This document shows positions 48,401 through 60,710 of a stretch of 64,000 nucleotides of DNA, one piece after another (positions within the stretch are counted from its first letter, which is position 1; each line of letters opens with the position of its first letter). A program made the position numbers and the translations under genes. Source of the stretch: Batillaria attramentaria (lineage: Eukaryota > Mollusca > Gastropoda > Batillariidae); the NCBI GenBank assembly GCA_018292915.2, contig JACVVK020000225.1, positions 605,001-669,000 of the forward strand. Direction: 5' to 3'. The notes beneath the pieces were generated by a model that worked only from the letters and a program-made list of their open reading frames with translations, was not told the origin of the DNA and searched no databases.

Positions 48401-50001
48401 TAAAACACTAGTTAACACTACACATGAAAATACACCTTTGAAAACGGCAAACACACAATCAATGAAAACCCCATAAATGCGGTTTGTCACAGACCCAAGT
48501 ACGAAAATCTTGGTTCTGCCGGACCCATTGTTTACAAGATTGTCGGAGACGACGCATGCTTTATGAATCGGAAAACCCACTAGAGCTCTCGGGCTCATAA
48601 TTCTCTGTTGTTTCCAATTCCAGCAACCATCAGAGGTGTGCTGTTTTACTTTCTGTTTTCAAGTCTTGCAAACCGTGCGTCACAATGACGTGCAGCCCCC
48701 AAATCTCTGCGTCAGGTTCTGAAATCTCTGCATGAACGATGTGTGTAGTAAGGAACACTGCTTCACGCTCACAGTGTGCACATCAAATGTACATGAAATT
48801 TGCAGCGTCCAAGACAGGTTTTGTGTGTGTTGTGCAGAGAATGCCTCGTCAAAGTCATCAGAGAACCAGGATGTGCACGTACCTGCCATCAATCTCAGTG
48901 AGAAAAAGCGCACAGAGAAACTGCGAGAGAAGATGTCAACGATGAAGGAGAAGAGAACCATCCAGAGTAAACTTGGGTATGATTCTACGACTTATTTCAT
49001 TTTGACGTACTTTTCATTTGTCATCCAGGGCGATATTACATGTATACCATTTTTGACTCACAAAATGAGTCTGTGTCGTCTGTCTATTATCATTTGTTTG
49101 TGACAGAACTTTAACATTTGCTTCTTCTCAGGGAATATAAATTACAATAGAGCCTCTTTTGGGCGACCACCCATAGGAGCCGAGCCGAAACGGTCGTTAA
49201 CGGCAGTTGGTCACCCAAGTCACAGACACTCATGGTAGCGTCCGGACCCCTCCCCGGGAGGGCATATCAACCGTACAGATAATGGCATAAATTTTAATGA
49301 GACTCAGTATCAGAGTTTGGTGTTTCTGTGGAGTCTTAGTAAACAAGATTGTAGTAGAAAGTCAAAGTTTGGGAAATTCAAATGTTGGCAGAACATTTAC
49401 ACGTGCGTGCGCACACACACACACACACACACACACAAATAAAATGCAGGCTTCCACACATGTACAAAAATGCAACCAAACTACAGTACTTATAGGGCAG
49501 CAACTGGCACACATGTTTAGACTGTATGCTGTATGATCTGATCTGAGGTTTTCACAGTAATTCTGCAAACTGCTCCAGTTGGTCGGTTGATTCAGTGACA
49601 CTAGTTTTTCTGCTTTACTGTCTGCATCACTGTATACAAAGCTCTGCACACAAACACACTGAGTTAGAGTGACACTGGCCATAGGTGTTGACTTTTGACT
49701 CAGCATTAGTGTGGAGCTTTTGGTTGGTGGGTTGTTTAAAATTCATATTAGTTTGTAGTTTGAACTGGCGTGATCCTGTCTAGCGTAACATGACTTTGCC
49801 TTGTTTTTAGTTTTTGCAATATTTTAACTCTATTTTGCGTCTGTTTTCTGTATTGCAGAGCTGTCAAGGGGCTTGGTGAAAGTGATTCAGAAGATGACAA
49901 TGCAGTGTTTTGGGTGAAGAAAAACCGAAAACTACAAAAGGAAAAGGAACTTGCTGAAAAGAGGGTGAGCAAACTGTAGTCATAGTTCTTTTTTTTTTGT
50001 A

Positions 50002-50034
<33 letters not shown>

Positions 50035-52133
50035 AATTTGTTCTTTGAATCTGCTTATTCTGTAGTCACTAACATTTCTTGACACTCCTATTTTCTTAGT
50101 GCTCTGTCATTTTTTTTGTTTCTTTGTACTTACTTTTGTTGTTGTTTCAATGGTTGATAATCATTTTGTGTGTATTTTGTGCAGGCCAAGTTGTTGGAGG
50201 AAATGGATGAAGAATTTGGTGTTGGCGGTCTTGTGGAACAGGAATTTAAGGCTTCCAGGCCTCAGGTGAGTTGTCAGAAATACCCCCCCCCCCCACCCCC
50301 ACACACACACACACACACACTGTCGTTCTTGGTATTTGTCTGTGCTTCTGCCCTTGTCTTGGACAGTCAGAAACATGCAGTTAGTCATTTTAAGCAGATG
50401 CATGCTTGTATCAGCAAGAACCAAAGAATTTAAAATAAAATAAAAAAGAAGAAGACAAGAACTGTTCATTCCAAAAATCCACACATTCAAGATCATGTAA
50501 TTTAAGTTTGTGCTTAACTAAATAGTTTACAACAACACCCCCCCCCCCCCCCAAAAAAAAAAAAAAAAAAATCCCACTGTGTTCATATCAACAGGAAAGT
50601 TTCCAATGAGGATGATAAAAGACACAAAAACACCACCAACACAAAAGTTTCTTTATTGACCGCATACAAAATGATCACGCATGCACAAAAAACAAGAAAC
50701 ATCTGCATTTCACAAGTCAGTACTGTATGGCTTTATTTTTTTTTAATTTTGAATATGGAGCCGATCCATTCTCATTTTTCTCATCAGTGGTCACATGAAC
50801 TCACCAGAAACATTCAGGGTGTTTTGTTTAGATGGAGGCAAATACATTTCAAGTTGAAGTTTCCTGTCAAAAATGCACTCATGCTTGCAGGCAAACTACA
50901 CATCGGGTGACCTGAGTGGACTGAAGGTTGAGCACGCCATGGAAAAATTCAAAGAAGGCTCCCACGTTATCCTTACTTTGAAGGACAAAGGTATGTTTCT
51001 CTCTGAAAATTTGGGCATTACTGCTGACCAAACTGTATAACAGATTTACAGCAGAAGGAGTAACGAGAGGTACAGAATTGAAGTACATACATGTACAACC
51101 AGTGTCTGCGGTAAGAGCCAGTCTGACGTTCGTGGTCTTGGTGTCTGTTGTAAAAGGGTGGATGAATGGGTGGACGTTTAGAGGTTTAACGTCTTTTTCC
51201 ACCACATAAAGGATGATATGAAAAATTAAGCAATGAGGACACAGATTTTACTCAGTAATTACATGATTCACAGGCCAAGACAAAATAGTGTTTGTGTGCC
51301 ACATATTTCATGCTGTAGACGCTCGTAACATTTGTCACTAGTAATGACAGGACAATACAAAATAGTGTTTGTGTGCCACATATTTCATGCTGTAGACGCT
51401 CGTAACATTTGTCACTAGTAATGATGAGTAAATTTTTTACTTATATGTCATTTTTTCTTATCAAATAATTTGGATACTGTAGATTGAGCATTTTGTGTAC
51501 CAGGGTACAACACTTTTCTCACAAACTTAGCCATTAGTAGGATCATTTTTCATTTGCGTATCTGTAATAGGCGTGTTGGACGAAGAAGACGATGATGTCC
51601 TGATGAACGTCAACATTGTCGATGATGAGAGAGCGGAGAAGAATGTGGAGAACAAGAAAAAGAAGCCTGATTACAAGCCATATGATGAGCCAGAGTTTGA
51701 TGAGTATGGAATGGTGAGTATGCTTGTTTATCTGCTTTGCTTGTAAGGCTGTGTTCTAGCACAAATGCTATAACAGAAAAGCATCGTTTGTGATGATGTC
51801 TAGTGGATTCGGGCATTTGCTAAAGATTCAGATTCATTGGTTTGAGTCCACGGTGGGCTGGAATGCGGCTGGATTTATTCTTTCCAGATCGAGTCAAAAT
51901 TAGATACAGACTCGTTTACAGTGCCTGTCTCACCAGCATCATGTATACACACATACGCACAAATATCAAGGATGCATGCAAAACAATCTAACGTCCATCT
52001 TTCGAAAAAGAATAGGCTGTGACTTGTGGTGTGGAAAATAGAAATATGTTGCGCGCACCAGAGAATGAATAATAAGGTGGACACCTGCACATGCAGTGCT
52101 CAGCAGCAGCAGGCTTTCACTGTTTCACCCCCC

Positions 52134-52164
<31 letters not shown>

Positions 52165-52838
52165 ACACCAGTTCTGTGGCTCCTTGAGCGTCTCAGAAGA
52201 GACGGATATATGTGACCTGTTCTCACGAAAGGGACCGTAAGTCGCGCTAGGCCGAACGCCGCTACAGGCGAAAAGAGTGCCGGGGGTCAGTATGGCCGTG
52301 TTGTGAGTAGCCAACTTCAACTGCTGATATCTCAATTTTAGTAGTACAGCTTTCATTCTTACATTGAATTAAACTGCATAACCAGTAGATTGCAGTGATA
52401 TACATATCTCAAAATTGATAATTTTCGACTTATGGTCCCTTTTGTGAGAACGGGTCACGTGTGCTGAGGAAAATCCATACCATACCATGCTGTAGATGCT
52501 GCTGAATTCATGCTGTTTGACAGACTGTTTCTCTGTTGCATAAACAACATATTCAAAGTTTGTAAAGTTCATCCTTCAGCTAAATGCTGGGGTGAAAGTG
52601 AACAAGCTTTGTTTTTTGTGACAATTTTATTCTCTTTTTTTAGCTGAAGGCAAGGGATGTTCTTGACAAGTATGACGAAGAAATTCACGGGGCGAAAAAG
52701 GAATCCTTCGTGCTTGGTGAGTATTTCCTCATATTTTAACTGCACATTTTCCACAATGTTTCACTTTGAAGAACATGCTAGTAAATAATGCACACACACA
52801 TGCATGCACACGCACACACACAACCACGTGCGCACACT

Positions 52839-52875
<37 letters not shown>

Positions 52876-55800
52876 AGCAATGGACACACTTTCTGTGTAC
52901 ACCCTCACCAACAGCACCATAACGTGAAATGAACGTGAGTGATAAGCGATTCTCCCGACGGCGTCGAAGCGTAGGAGTCCACGCACAGCAAATTGAAGCT
53001 GGTTGCCAATCACATTTCAGCCAAGCAATCAACAACCACCTTCAACTTAGCTGAGTGCAGAGATTTCAGCCCCTCTCCCACCTCTGCCCCCCCCCCCCAC
53101 CCACCCACCCTGTCCATGAAAAAAAGAAAATCTTCACCAGACACGCCTATGTGGCCCCAGAGTTTTTAACGCTGGTGCCAACAGCTGTAGAGACTAAGAA
53201 ATAACGCTATGCTGACCACCTTCCTCGTCTCTTGTTCGCATAGGCGGATGTCACGTGGAAGTGTTTTTAGTTCAAAGAAACAGCGAACATGGTGTTTCTT
53301 GTGTGAAATGCGGCTGCAATTTGCCTTTGCCTTATTTTTTTCCCGAGTGTGTTTTGAGCTGTTCTACATGTTTGTTCAAACAAAAACATCTCCTGTGTGT
53401 CTTAGGGACAAAGCTTGCAGAGGCTTGCTTTTGTTGAGTTGTTAAGTCATAGATGAAATACTTGCACAAACAGCTGGTGGTCAGGGGGAGTGAAGAGGCA
53501 TGGGGGGGGGTTGAAAGGGTAGATCTGGGAATCGTGAAGCAGGCGAACACCGTCAGCAAAGCCTTACAGATAATACTCAGACGTTTAAACAGAGGTGGGA
53601 GAGAAGAAAACAGGAGGCAACACAAGTGGGAGAAGCGCACATCGACATATCCAAAGCTCCGCCTGGGTGTGCTTTGTCCGCGTGGTCGTGCAAACAGGCA
53701 CAGAAAAGCTCAAGAGGATTGCTAAACAAGCTAGCGAACTGCCTAGCCACCCTCTCGATCTCTCCTGCCACCTGTTTCATGAGGGTCGCCAGAACCTGTT
53801 GAACAAAAACAAGCAGAAAGAACAAATATCTTTCTTGTGTCATTTAGACAGCTCACTTACTCTGGCCTCTTTTTGTGAGGTCGGCCAAGGTGTAGTCGTA
53901 TGTCATGACCAAGTGTGTAGATGTCATTCGTAGCGTAAGGCCACAGCTGAAACCGAGCGTCTTCATCTGGAACAGATGGTCATTTACCCCAGATTATTCA
54001 AACACAAAAAATCTGTACACATGTAGTACCAGTAGGCATCATTGTGTCCGTCTAGTCTGAAATTGCGAACCCTGAGCACAGAATATTCTGGACTACATGT
54101 AATCTATGCTTTTTCAGCATGAGACAATACAGCAAGACCAGGGTTAACAGCTTAGAAAACAATCAAACATCTGACCACATAAAATATCATTTCAATGCCA
54201 AGCTGAAACTTCGGCAGTATGAAGAATTACTGACTGTAGATAGTACTATAAGTGAAACACGATATTCTGCACAGTGGTGGCTCAGTATAAAACAGGATCA
54301 TTTGTTTGGCTTTCAGGGTCTGGTGGGAAGTACGATGCAGAGCATGAACGCAACATGGAGGAGATACGTCGACAGCTGAGGCAGCAAGGGGTAATTTTTT
54401 TTTTTTTTTTCAAATGACATCTAATGACTTGTTTTCCAGCCACACATTTACATTTTGTGCCTCAGGGTTGAATTAACCTTGCCTTAGTCTTGCCCTACCC
54501 TTTGGTGGCTTTGTAATGGTGCACACAGTGACCTCCTTCAGAATAAATGAGATTGCTCTTCTGTTCACTTTCATTTTTTCGTGGCTCTTTGTTTGTTTAA
54601 TACGCCAGCACGGAGAGTCACTAGAAATCAATTCCACGTCTGTTCTGTGGTGTTGAATGCTGAGCTGTAATTGTTCAGTCTCAGGAGTTTCCCCCCTCCC
54701 TTAGTATGACACTGGGGTGGAAATGTGCTACTGGGGCCCTTCACCCCTAATCCTTTGCTAGTCGACACTGTGCACTTCACCAGTAATTGATGTGCTGTGT
54801 ATATTTTCTTCCACAGCAAAGTTTGCTGGGCCCGGCTGCAACAATAGCCAGTGAATATATGACACCAGAGGAGATGGTGAGTGCTTTTGAAAGCTATCAG
54901 TTTTTAAACTTAAAGTTAGCTTACACTTTCAGAAGTGAATTTCAGTACATGTACGTTTTTGCAGTATTCTTTGCAGCCTGTGCTCTGACTTGCAGTGTGT
55001 TAATTTGGAGAATTATTTAGTGGTTTACCTTCACTAAATGAATTGAATTGTGTGCGGTCGCTTTGAAACCACAATCACCATTTGCTTCCCTGTTTGGTTG
55101 CTTTCCTGCTTATTTTGTTTTGCTAAAGAACTCTTGAGTCTGATTCAAAGCTTTCTGATTTTGTTTCAATTGTCACAACATGCCCCCCCCACAAACATGC
55201 GACATTTATGGAGGGTTCTTTTTGTACACAAAACAGAATGCCAAGTTCAAGAAAGTCAAGAAGAAAGTGCGCAAAATCCGCAAGAGAGAAGTGCTGAAGG
55301 CTGACGATCTCCAGCCGTTGCCGGAGCAGGAGAACCAGGTGTCACACGGGTCAAGGTAAAGCCCTTGCTGACCATCCGTCTGGGTTGGAACTTCAGTGTA
55401 ACATGCTTATGTATATTGGGAACAAAGACTGATTGTACAACTCCATGAAAGTCGCTTAAAGTGAACCTCAGCATACAGGAAATGTCTGCTTATTTTGTGG
55501 ACCCCAAGTACTGGGTTTGAGATCGCTTGTGTGTAGCTTTTTGTAATCCTGTTATGCTAGGAATCCTGTTATGCTAGGAACGTCTGGACCATTGCGACGA
55601 TAGATTCTGGCTTTATAGCGTTTGGCTGGCCAGTTACAGTTTGCTAGGTGCTAGGTTTGTGTGTGAAGATTTTAGATTACCTTATTAGTTTCTTCTCCTC
55701 ATTATCAGCACAAAAAGCGTGAAGGTCAGGAATCACTATGAATATCAAGGCTTCACCGTTTGCTGTAAGAACACACACAGGCATAAAATCAAACCAATTC

Positions 55801-58800
55801 TTTGTGAAATTTTACCTTCTAGGAGTCGTCGACGTGGAGCTGATCATGAGGTGAAAATGGAGGATGGGGAGGAGAGCTCGGAGCCCCCAGTGCCACCTGT
55901 TGATGACGATGCCTGTTTCTACACGGGCATCACTGTCAAGCAGGAACCAACTGCATCAACGTTCAAGCCACCTCTGCCTCCTGGCGCTGCGCCTGACGAC
56001 GGTGAGAAAAAAACATCTGGAAGAAAACGCAGAATGTACTGCAAGTGGTTGCTTAAATGCAAAATGTCACAGTGTCATGTATTTGACGATGTGAGCAAAG
56101 CTAGGTGTGGTATCAAAGTAACCCATGCCATGTAGCAAACCTTGGAATCCTCCAGGTTTCTGGCAGGATCAGAATTTGACAGACCTGTTCCCTCCTCTAC
56201 ACATTTGCTTTGGAGTTTTTTGTGTTCAGAAGGGAAGTAACGTCAGTCACTCCAAAACTTGCATGTCAGTTTGAGTTGATTTTCTTTGCTGTAGAATCAT
56301 TGAAAATAAGTTGACTGACACCTCTCAGCATGGAATTTCATACTTTATTATAAGCACATTTGCATGAGAGAATTGTTGTTTGGTTTTTGTCAGAGGACAT
56401 CGTGGGTCCGGAGGAGGATCTGAGTGGTGTCGCAGTGGAAGAGGAGGAGCTGCAGCAGGAGCTGCAGTCCATGCTGCACAAGACACGCAGGCTCAACCAG
56501 CGCAGCGAGCGCAAACTGGGCGTTCAGAAGGTGAGTGACAGGCGTCAGATTTTCGGTGTCCAATTCTCTGGCTGGCATTGATGTTTAACACTATTGTGAC
56601 TGGTGCTGTTGCCACCTTAAGTGTTAACCCTGCATTTTCTCTGCTGATCTGTTTAAAGAAAGGGCGTGTGACTTTTTCAAACAGTACTGTCACTATGTTT
56701 AGCTGTCACATCTCATTGACTCTTGTAGCCTAAATCAACAACTCACATACACCACACTTCTTTACAGGTGATCGAGAACCTCGTGAAGCAAGAGCCAGAC
56801 ATGGATGAGGTCCCTGGGAAGGCAGCGGGTCGGGGCAGTGGCAGCAGCAGCAGCAAGAACCAACCTCAAAGCAACATCATTCTCAACTCCACGTCAGAGT
56901 TCTGTCGCACGCTGGGCGAGATCCCGACCTACGGCCTGGCTGGAAACAGAGAAGAGGAGAGAGAGGAGATCATGGTGAGGGCGCTGTTTTCGTCTGCTGG
57001 CTTTCTTATCTGATTTACTCCATCAGGGTCCCCGAGAGACCTGGCTTGGAACAGCTGCACTTGTGCCCTCAAAATTGTCTGTCATAGAGATTGGTAGAGC
57101 TCCAAACGCAACACATTGATGTTTGATGGCCGTGAAAACGAGGACAACTTAGCTGCAAGGTTGAGTGTGGCTAGCACATTGTCACCAGCTTTTGCAGTTT
57201 GGCTCCAGTCAGCTGAACGCAAGCCTGTTGGTGCACGTATCTGTGAATGTGTCTTAGTGATGTGATGCTGGACACCACCAAAACAGCTCAGAACAATCTG
57301 TGAGCCTAAAATCATTTAATTAGGGCTTTTAATATATTATAAGTCAGATTTAAATATAATTTTTAAGGATAAGTTGAAATAGTGGTGATTGTTGGAGACC
57401 GTGATGTTTGAGTATGTTTCTGTCAGTGACGGTGATGTTTGAGTACGTTTCTGTCAGTGACGGTGATGTTTGAGTACGTTTCTGTCAGTGACGGTGATGT
57501 TTCAGTACGTTTCTGTCGGTGCCGGTGATGTTTGAGTATGTTTCTGACGATGATGTTTGAGTACGTTTCTGTTGGCAACGTTGACGTTTGAGTACGTTTC
57601 TGTCAGCGACGGTGATGTCTGAGTACGTTTCTGTCAGCAATGGTGATGTTTGAGTACGTTTCTGTCAGCGACGGTGATGTTTCAGTACGTTTCTGTCAGC
57701 GACGGTGATGTTTCAGTATGTTTCTCTATGTGCAGGATCTGGAGCTGGAGCTGATGGAGCAGCGCAAACAGGAGCAAGAAATGGCTGACGAGCAGACCGG
57801 GTGGAATGAGGTCGACATTGACACCAACCCCATCAACATCATGGTGCGTGGCTTTGTACATCTCTACATCAGTGCTTTTGACCCTCAGTATAGCACTGTC
57901 TGTCGGAGTCTGCAGCTGGGGGCCAAGATCTTCCTGTTGATGTTATTCCAATGTGTTCTGTCATTGACGTTTCATCAATCATGACTTTATGAAAGAAATC
58001 TGTGCACGCGAAAGGTGTTTGCAGACACTAGATTGTACCAAAACTGGTTTTGCAATATGCTGAGGCTTGTTGTACTGAAGGTAAAGTTGTCTGTGTGCAC
58101 CAAACTACATTGAGATTCAGAATTTTCAGCAGTAAGGAGGAGGGGGCTTGACACCAAACTGCGCCACAAAATCAAGTCAATTTCATCTCTGCCGCTGACA
58201 GTAGTATAAGAGAATGGGGGACATTCAGATCCATGGACCACTCCTGTGTGAATTCTTTAAATGTACGGGGTTGTTTTTTTTGACAGGGGGAGGAGAAATC
58301 GGTGTTGGAAGAGGAGCCTGTCGTGAGTGCTAGTATTGGTTCTGCTCTTCAGCTGGCGATGAAGAAAGGTGGGTGTTGTTTTTTTAATTTCCCCTGTCAG
58401 TCTAAAAATCTCTGTGTGCTTTGTGGTAAATATGGGATAGAAAAACATTCTTACAGGAATTCCATTTGACTGTTTCTGTGAATTGTTGCAAACTTTTCTC
58501 TGTTTCTTCTTTCTTTTTTTCATGTTGTCATTTTCACCCCTGAAGTTACGATTTTGTTTGTTTTGTTTTTCATTCTTTTCATTTCAGTTTGTGTATTTTT
58601 TTATGATTGTTGCCTATTTTTTGATAATTGTTGCCTTTTTTTAATAACTGTTGCGTATTTTGTGCAGGCTACCTGGAGAATGAGCCGCAAAAGAAGCACA
58701 GCAGCGCCCCCAAGCACAGCCACATTCAGGCACAGAACTACAGCATCGAAGACAAACGATACGAGTGAGTTATTTTTATGTTAGCCTGTACTGTACAGTT

Positions 58801-59926
58801 CACCTTTCCCACACCTCTGTGAAAAACGAGGGCTCCATATCCACGTCGGACATTGGTCATAGACCAATTCATTTTGGAAATGTCTGATGACTTTCTTACC
58901 AAGGTGGACATGTGTCGTATCATTTTTGCACCACAGTGTACAATACTCAGGACAAATGTCCTATACTGTCTGCAAGACATTTGTCTTATTATAGTTCCCA
59001 AAGATACGGGGTCCTCAAACACCGATACAAAATCAACATTTTCATCCGTATCCTAGACACACCCAACTAAACATGAATCGTCTTGTCACAGTGACCTGGA
59101 TGAGAAATACAGGAAGCGCGACCGGTACGGAGGAGGGATGATAACAGACTTCAAGGACAAAGATGGCTACAAACCTGAAATCCGCCTGGAGTATGTGGAT
59201 GATTCTGGCCGGAATCTGAACCCCAAGGAGGCGTTCCGGCAACTGTCACATCGCTTCCACGGCAAGGGCTCTGGCAAGAAAAAGACCGAGAAACGTCAGA
59301 AGAAAGTGGAGGAGGAAAATGTGAGTCTCTTCAAGTCATTTGTTTTTCATTACAGTTCTAGATCACAGTAATAGTTCTGTTTAGACGGTGCTTCCTGTTC
59401 CTTTCATTTAGGAATGGGGAATTGACAGTGTTCTTGACCGTCAGTTTCTTGATCGTTACTCTCGTCTTGTTTATGTTCACAGCTGATGAAGCAGATGAGC
59501 TCAACAGACACCCCTCTCAACACGCTCAGTCTGCTACAAGACAAACAGCGCACAGAGAAATCTCCCTATGTCATCCTCAGCGGCAACAAGACATTCTCCT
59601 CTAACAGGTATCAACATCTGTCTCTATATAATATTACAGCAAGATGTTCGTTTGATGTAGTGTACAGTATAGTACTACCACCGGTTGGTAAAATGTGCGA
59701 CAGGTTTGATCAGCGTTACCAAGTGACAGTAGTATACATTTGTGAATCCAGTAAATCTTGCTTTGAAGAAGAATTTACGCGTGTTATGGAAAAATCTGAT
59801 CTTCAGATCAAAACACCGTATGAAATTGTATTTGTTTTACGTTGTCAGCACGTAGCACATATTAGACTGTCAGCACACAGGTGTGTGTATGTGTGGGAGT
59901 GTGTGCGTGTGTGTGTGTGTGAGAGT

Positions 59927-59957
<31 letters not shown>

Positions 59958-59976
59958 AGAGTGTGTATGTGTGGGA

Positions 59977-60037
<61 letters not shown>

Positions 60038-60117
60038 ACAGAGAGATTTGCTTGGACTAATTCACTTGTGCTGGGTATTTTCTTTTCAGTCAAACCCTGA
60101 GCAAGCCCCATCACTGA
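45059..60117 (+). CDS. SART1: SART1 / Snu66, U4/U6.U5 tri-snRNP-associated protein 1
   Basis: Twenty-one exons: 45059-45290, 45950-46004, 46265-46311, 48838-48976, 49859-49964, 50185-50265, 50891-50990, 51571-51713, 52644-52716, 54317-54390, 54817-54876, 55237-55355, 55823-56001, 56394-56530, 56768-56974, 57736-57843, 58287-58368, 58668-58764, 59092-59320, 59483-59607, 60090-60117. Every junction is in frame, giving 806 aa (human 800). SART1 is needed to recruit the tri-snRNP to the pre-spliceosome in the nucleus. The N-terminus is a Lys/Arg/Asp/Glu and RS-rich domain (about 3-60). Conserved blocks are AKLGLKPLE (about 99-107), [20 protein letters not shown] (about 556-575), [17 protein letters not shown] and [20 protein letters not shown] (exon 19), and KSPYVILSG. 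Two VKQEP motifs are potential sumoylation sites. The last exon adds nine codons in the frame set by exon 20, ending TLSKPHH, comparable to the vertebrate end. Confidence 0.98.
45411..45462. repeat. (CA)n microsatellite in SART1 intron 1
   Basis: A pure (CA)n run of about 26 units. Confidence 0.95.
46839..48760. mobile_element. hAT-like DNA transposon filling most of SART1 intron 3
   Basis: The left end cagtgttccttac and the right end gtaaggaacactg are perfect 13-bp inverted repeats 1.92 kb apart. CAGTGTTCC-type termini are usual for hAT elements. Repeated agggtca motifs near the left end could be subterminal sites. A decayed minus-strand frame at 47382-47576 ([20 protein letters not shown]) is not recognised. 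No 8-bp target duplication is evident. The right end is 77 bp from exon 4. Confidence 0.65.
50002..50033. repeat. Poly(G) run of 32 in SART1 intron 5
   Basis: The longest homopolymer in the window. A C run and A run near 50537-50570 in intron 6 are similar. Length is uncertain and both could disturb sequencing. Confidence 0.9.
51148..51260 (-). mobile_element. tRNA-derived SINE, old truncated copy (SART1 intron 7)
   Basis: It retains ggtttaacgtctttttccac and accacataaaggatgatat with a (GGGT)-like tail complement. No clear target duplication remains. Confidence 0.7.
51281..51434 (+). repeat. Tandem duplication, 77-bp unit (SART1 intron 7)
   Basis: Two almost identical copies of caaaatagtgtttgtgtgcc to cactagtaatga start at 51281 and 51358. 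Young duplication. Confidence 0.93.
51850..52125 (-). mobile_element. Inverted copy of the 20831-21160 interspersed repeat
   Basis: On the minus strand it contains gtgaaagcctgctgctgct, cacagcctattctttttcga and aaacgagtctgtatctaatt, in the same order as the first copy. It spans intron 8 of SART1. Confidence 0.75.
52129..52168. repeat. C run followed by (CA)n
   Basis: About 22 C pass into (CA)n between the interspersed repeat and the next MITE. Confidence 0.9.
52212..52458. mobile_element. MITE, 247 bp, with 33-bp terminal inverted repeats (SART1 intron 8)
   Basis: Left gtgacctgttctcacgaaag and right complement gtgacccgttctcacaaaag match closely, and pairing continues through ggaccgtaagtcg/ggaccataagtcg. 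About 30 of 33 positions agree. The element ends 185 bp before exon 9. Confidence 0.85.
52790..52870. repeat. Interrupted (CA)n in SART1 intron 9
   Basis: Two (CA)n blocks around caaccacgtgcgcac. Confidence 0.95.
53640..53830 (-). pseudogene. Exon-like fragment with weak similarity to exocyst EXOC2/Sec5
   Basis: On the minus strand a good acceptor (pyrimidine tract then AACAG) is followed by [20 protein letters not shown], which loosely resembles the Sec5 C-terminal VL..V...V.EE..RL segment. Further down a shifted frame reads TQAELWIC, similar to another Sec5 stretch but at the wrong spacing. If real it is a decayed exon copy inside SART1 intron 9. Chance similarity is quite possible. Confidence 0.2.
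57395..57725 (+). repeat. Minisatellite, 31-bp unit, about 11 copies, abutting SART1 exon 16
   Basis: The unit is gacggtgatgtttgagtacg plus tttctgtcagt. Eleven copies run without a gap to the exon 16 acceptor, and the last unit merges into the ttctctatgtgcag acceptor. Several units carry tttcag, a potential decoy 3' splice site. Confidence 0.95.
58821..59015 (+). mobile_element. MITE copy in SART1 intron 18
   Basis: It runs from ggctccatatccacgtcgga to attatagttcccaaagatac and is collinear with 60348-60547. Confidence 0.75.
59880..60040. repeat. Interrupted (GT)n in SART1 intron 20
   Basis: (GT)n with gggagtgtg and gagagtgtg interruptions, ending about 50 bp before the last coding exon. Confidence 0.95.
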
Positions 60118-60347
60118 TTCCAGACATCTTTTAAAACAAAACAGCAGAGACTGCAGTGTTTACCACGTCAAGACAGTGCGGGATTCACATTAGACTAGAG
60201 ACAGTGACACAAAAAGAAACTGCCGTCTGTTACTGGTCTGCTCTTCCCTTAGAGGGTCAGCAACACTCGAGGAGAAGAAACGCACTAAAAATCATTTGAT
60301 GTATATAAGTTTTACCTCATGTTCATACTCCAACATCTGTTGTACTT

Positions 60348-60547
60348 CAGGGTCTCCATATCCTTGTCGGACATCGGTCGTAGACCGATTCATGTTCAGA
60401 ATGTCCGATTACTTTCTTAAAAAGGCGGACATGTGGCTGACCAGTCCTGCACCACAGTGGACAGTCTTCAGGACAGTCGGCCTGTGCATGTACTTTTATT
60501 GTCAGTCTAGACATTTTGTTGGATTATAGTTCCCATAGGAAGCCCTG
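60348..60547 (+). mobile_element. MITE, 200 bp, in the SART1 3' UTR
   Basis: The ends cagggtctccatatcc and the complement of cagggcttcctatggg form imperfect inverted repeats, hAT-like. The element lies between the stop codon and the poly(A) signal, so it should be transcribed in SART1 mRNA. Confidence 0.7.
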
Positions 60548-60710
60548 GAAATTGTTGTTGATGTGTGAAACCGTGTTCTTAAGTGCGGATACAGGTGTAC
60601 ATGTTGTTCAACGCGTTGAGGAAAATGTACATGTGTGAGTGTACTGACTGAGTGCTGTTCAGGCATTTGAGAATGTGCGAATGAGAAGATAGAAGAAAGT
60701 GAGAGAAATG

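Noticed and set aside
49150..49260. Possible transposon end at gagcctcttttgggcgacc
   Set aside because: No matching inverted end or second copy was seen in the window.
60090..60132. SART1 last exon ending SLIPDIF
   Set aside because: That frame does not match the phase set by exon 20. The phase-consistent frame gives TLSKPHH, which also agrees better with the vertebrate C-terminus.
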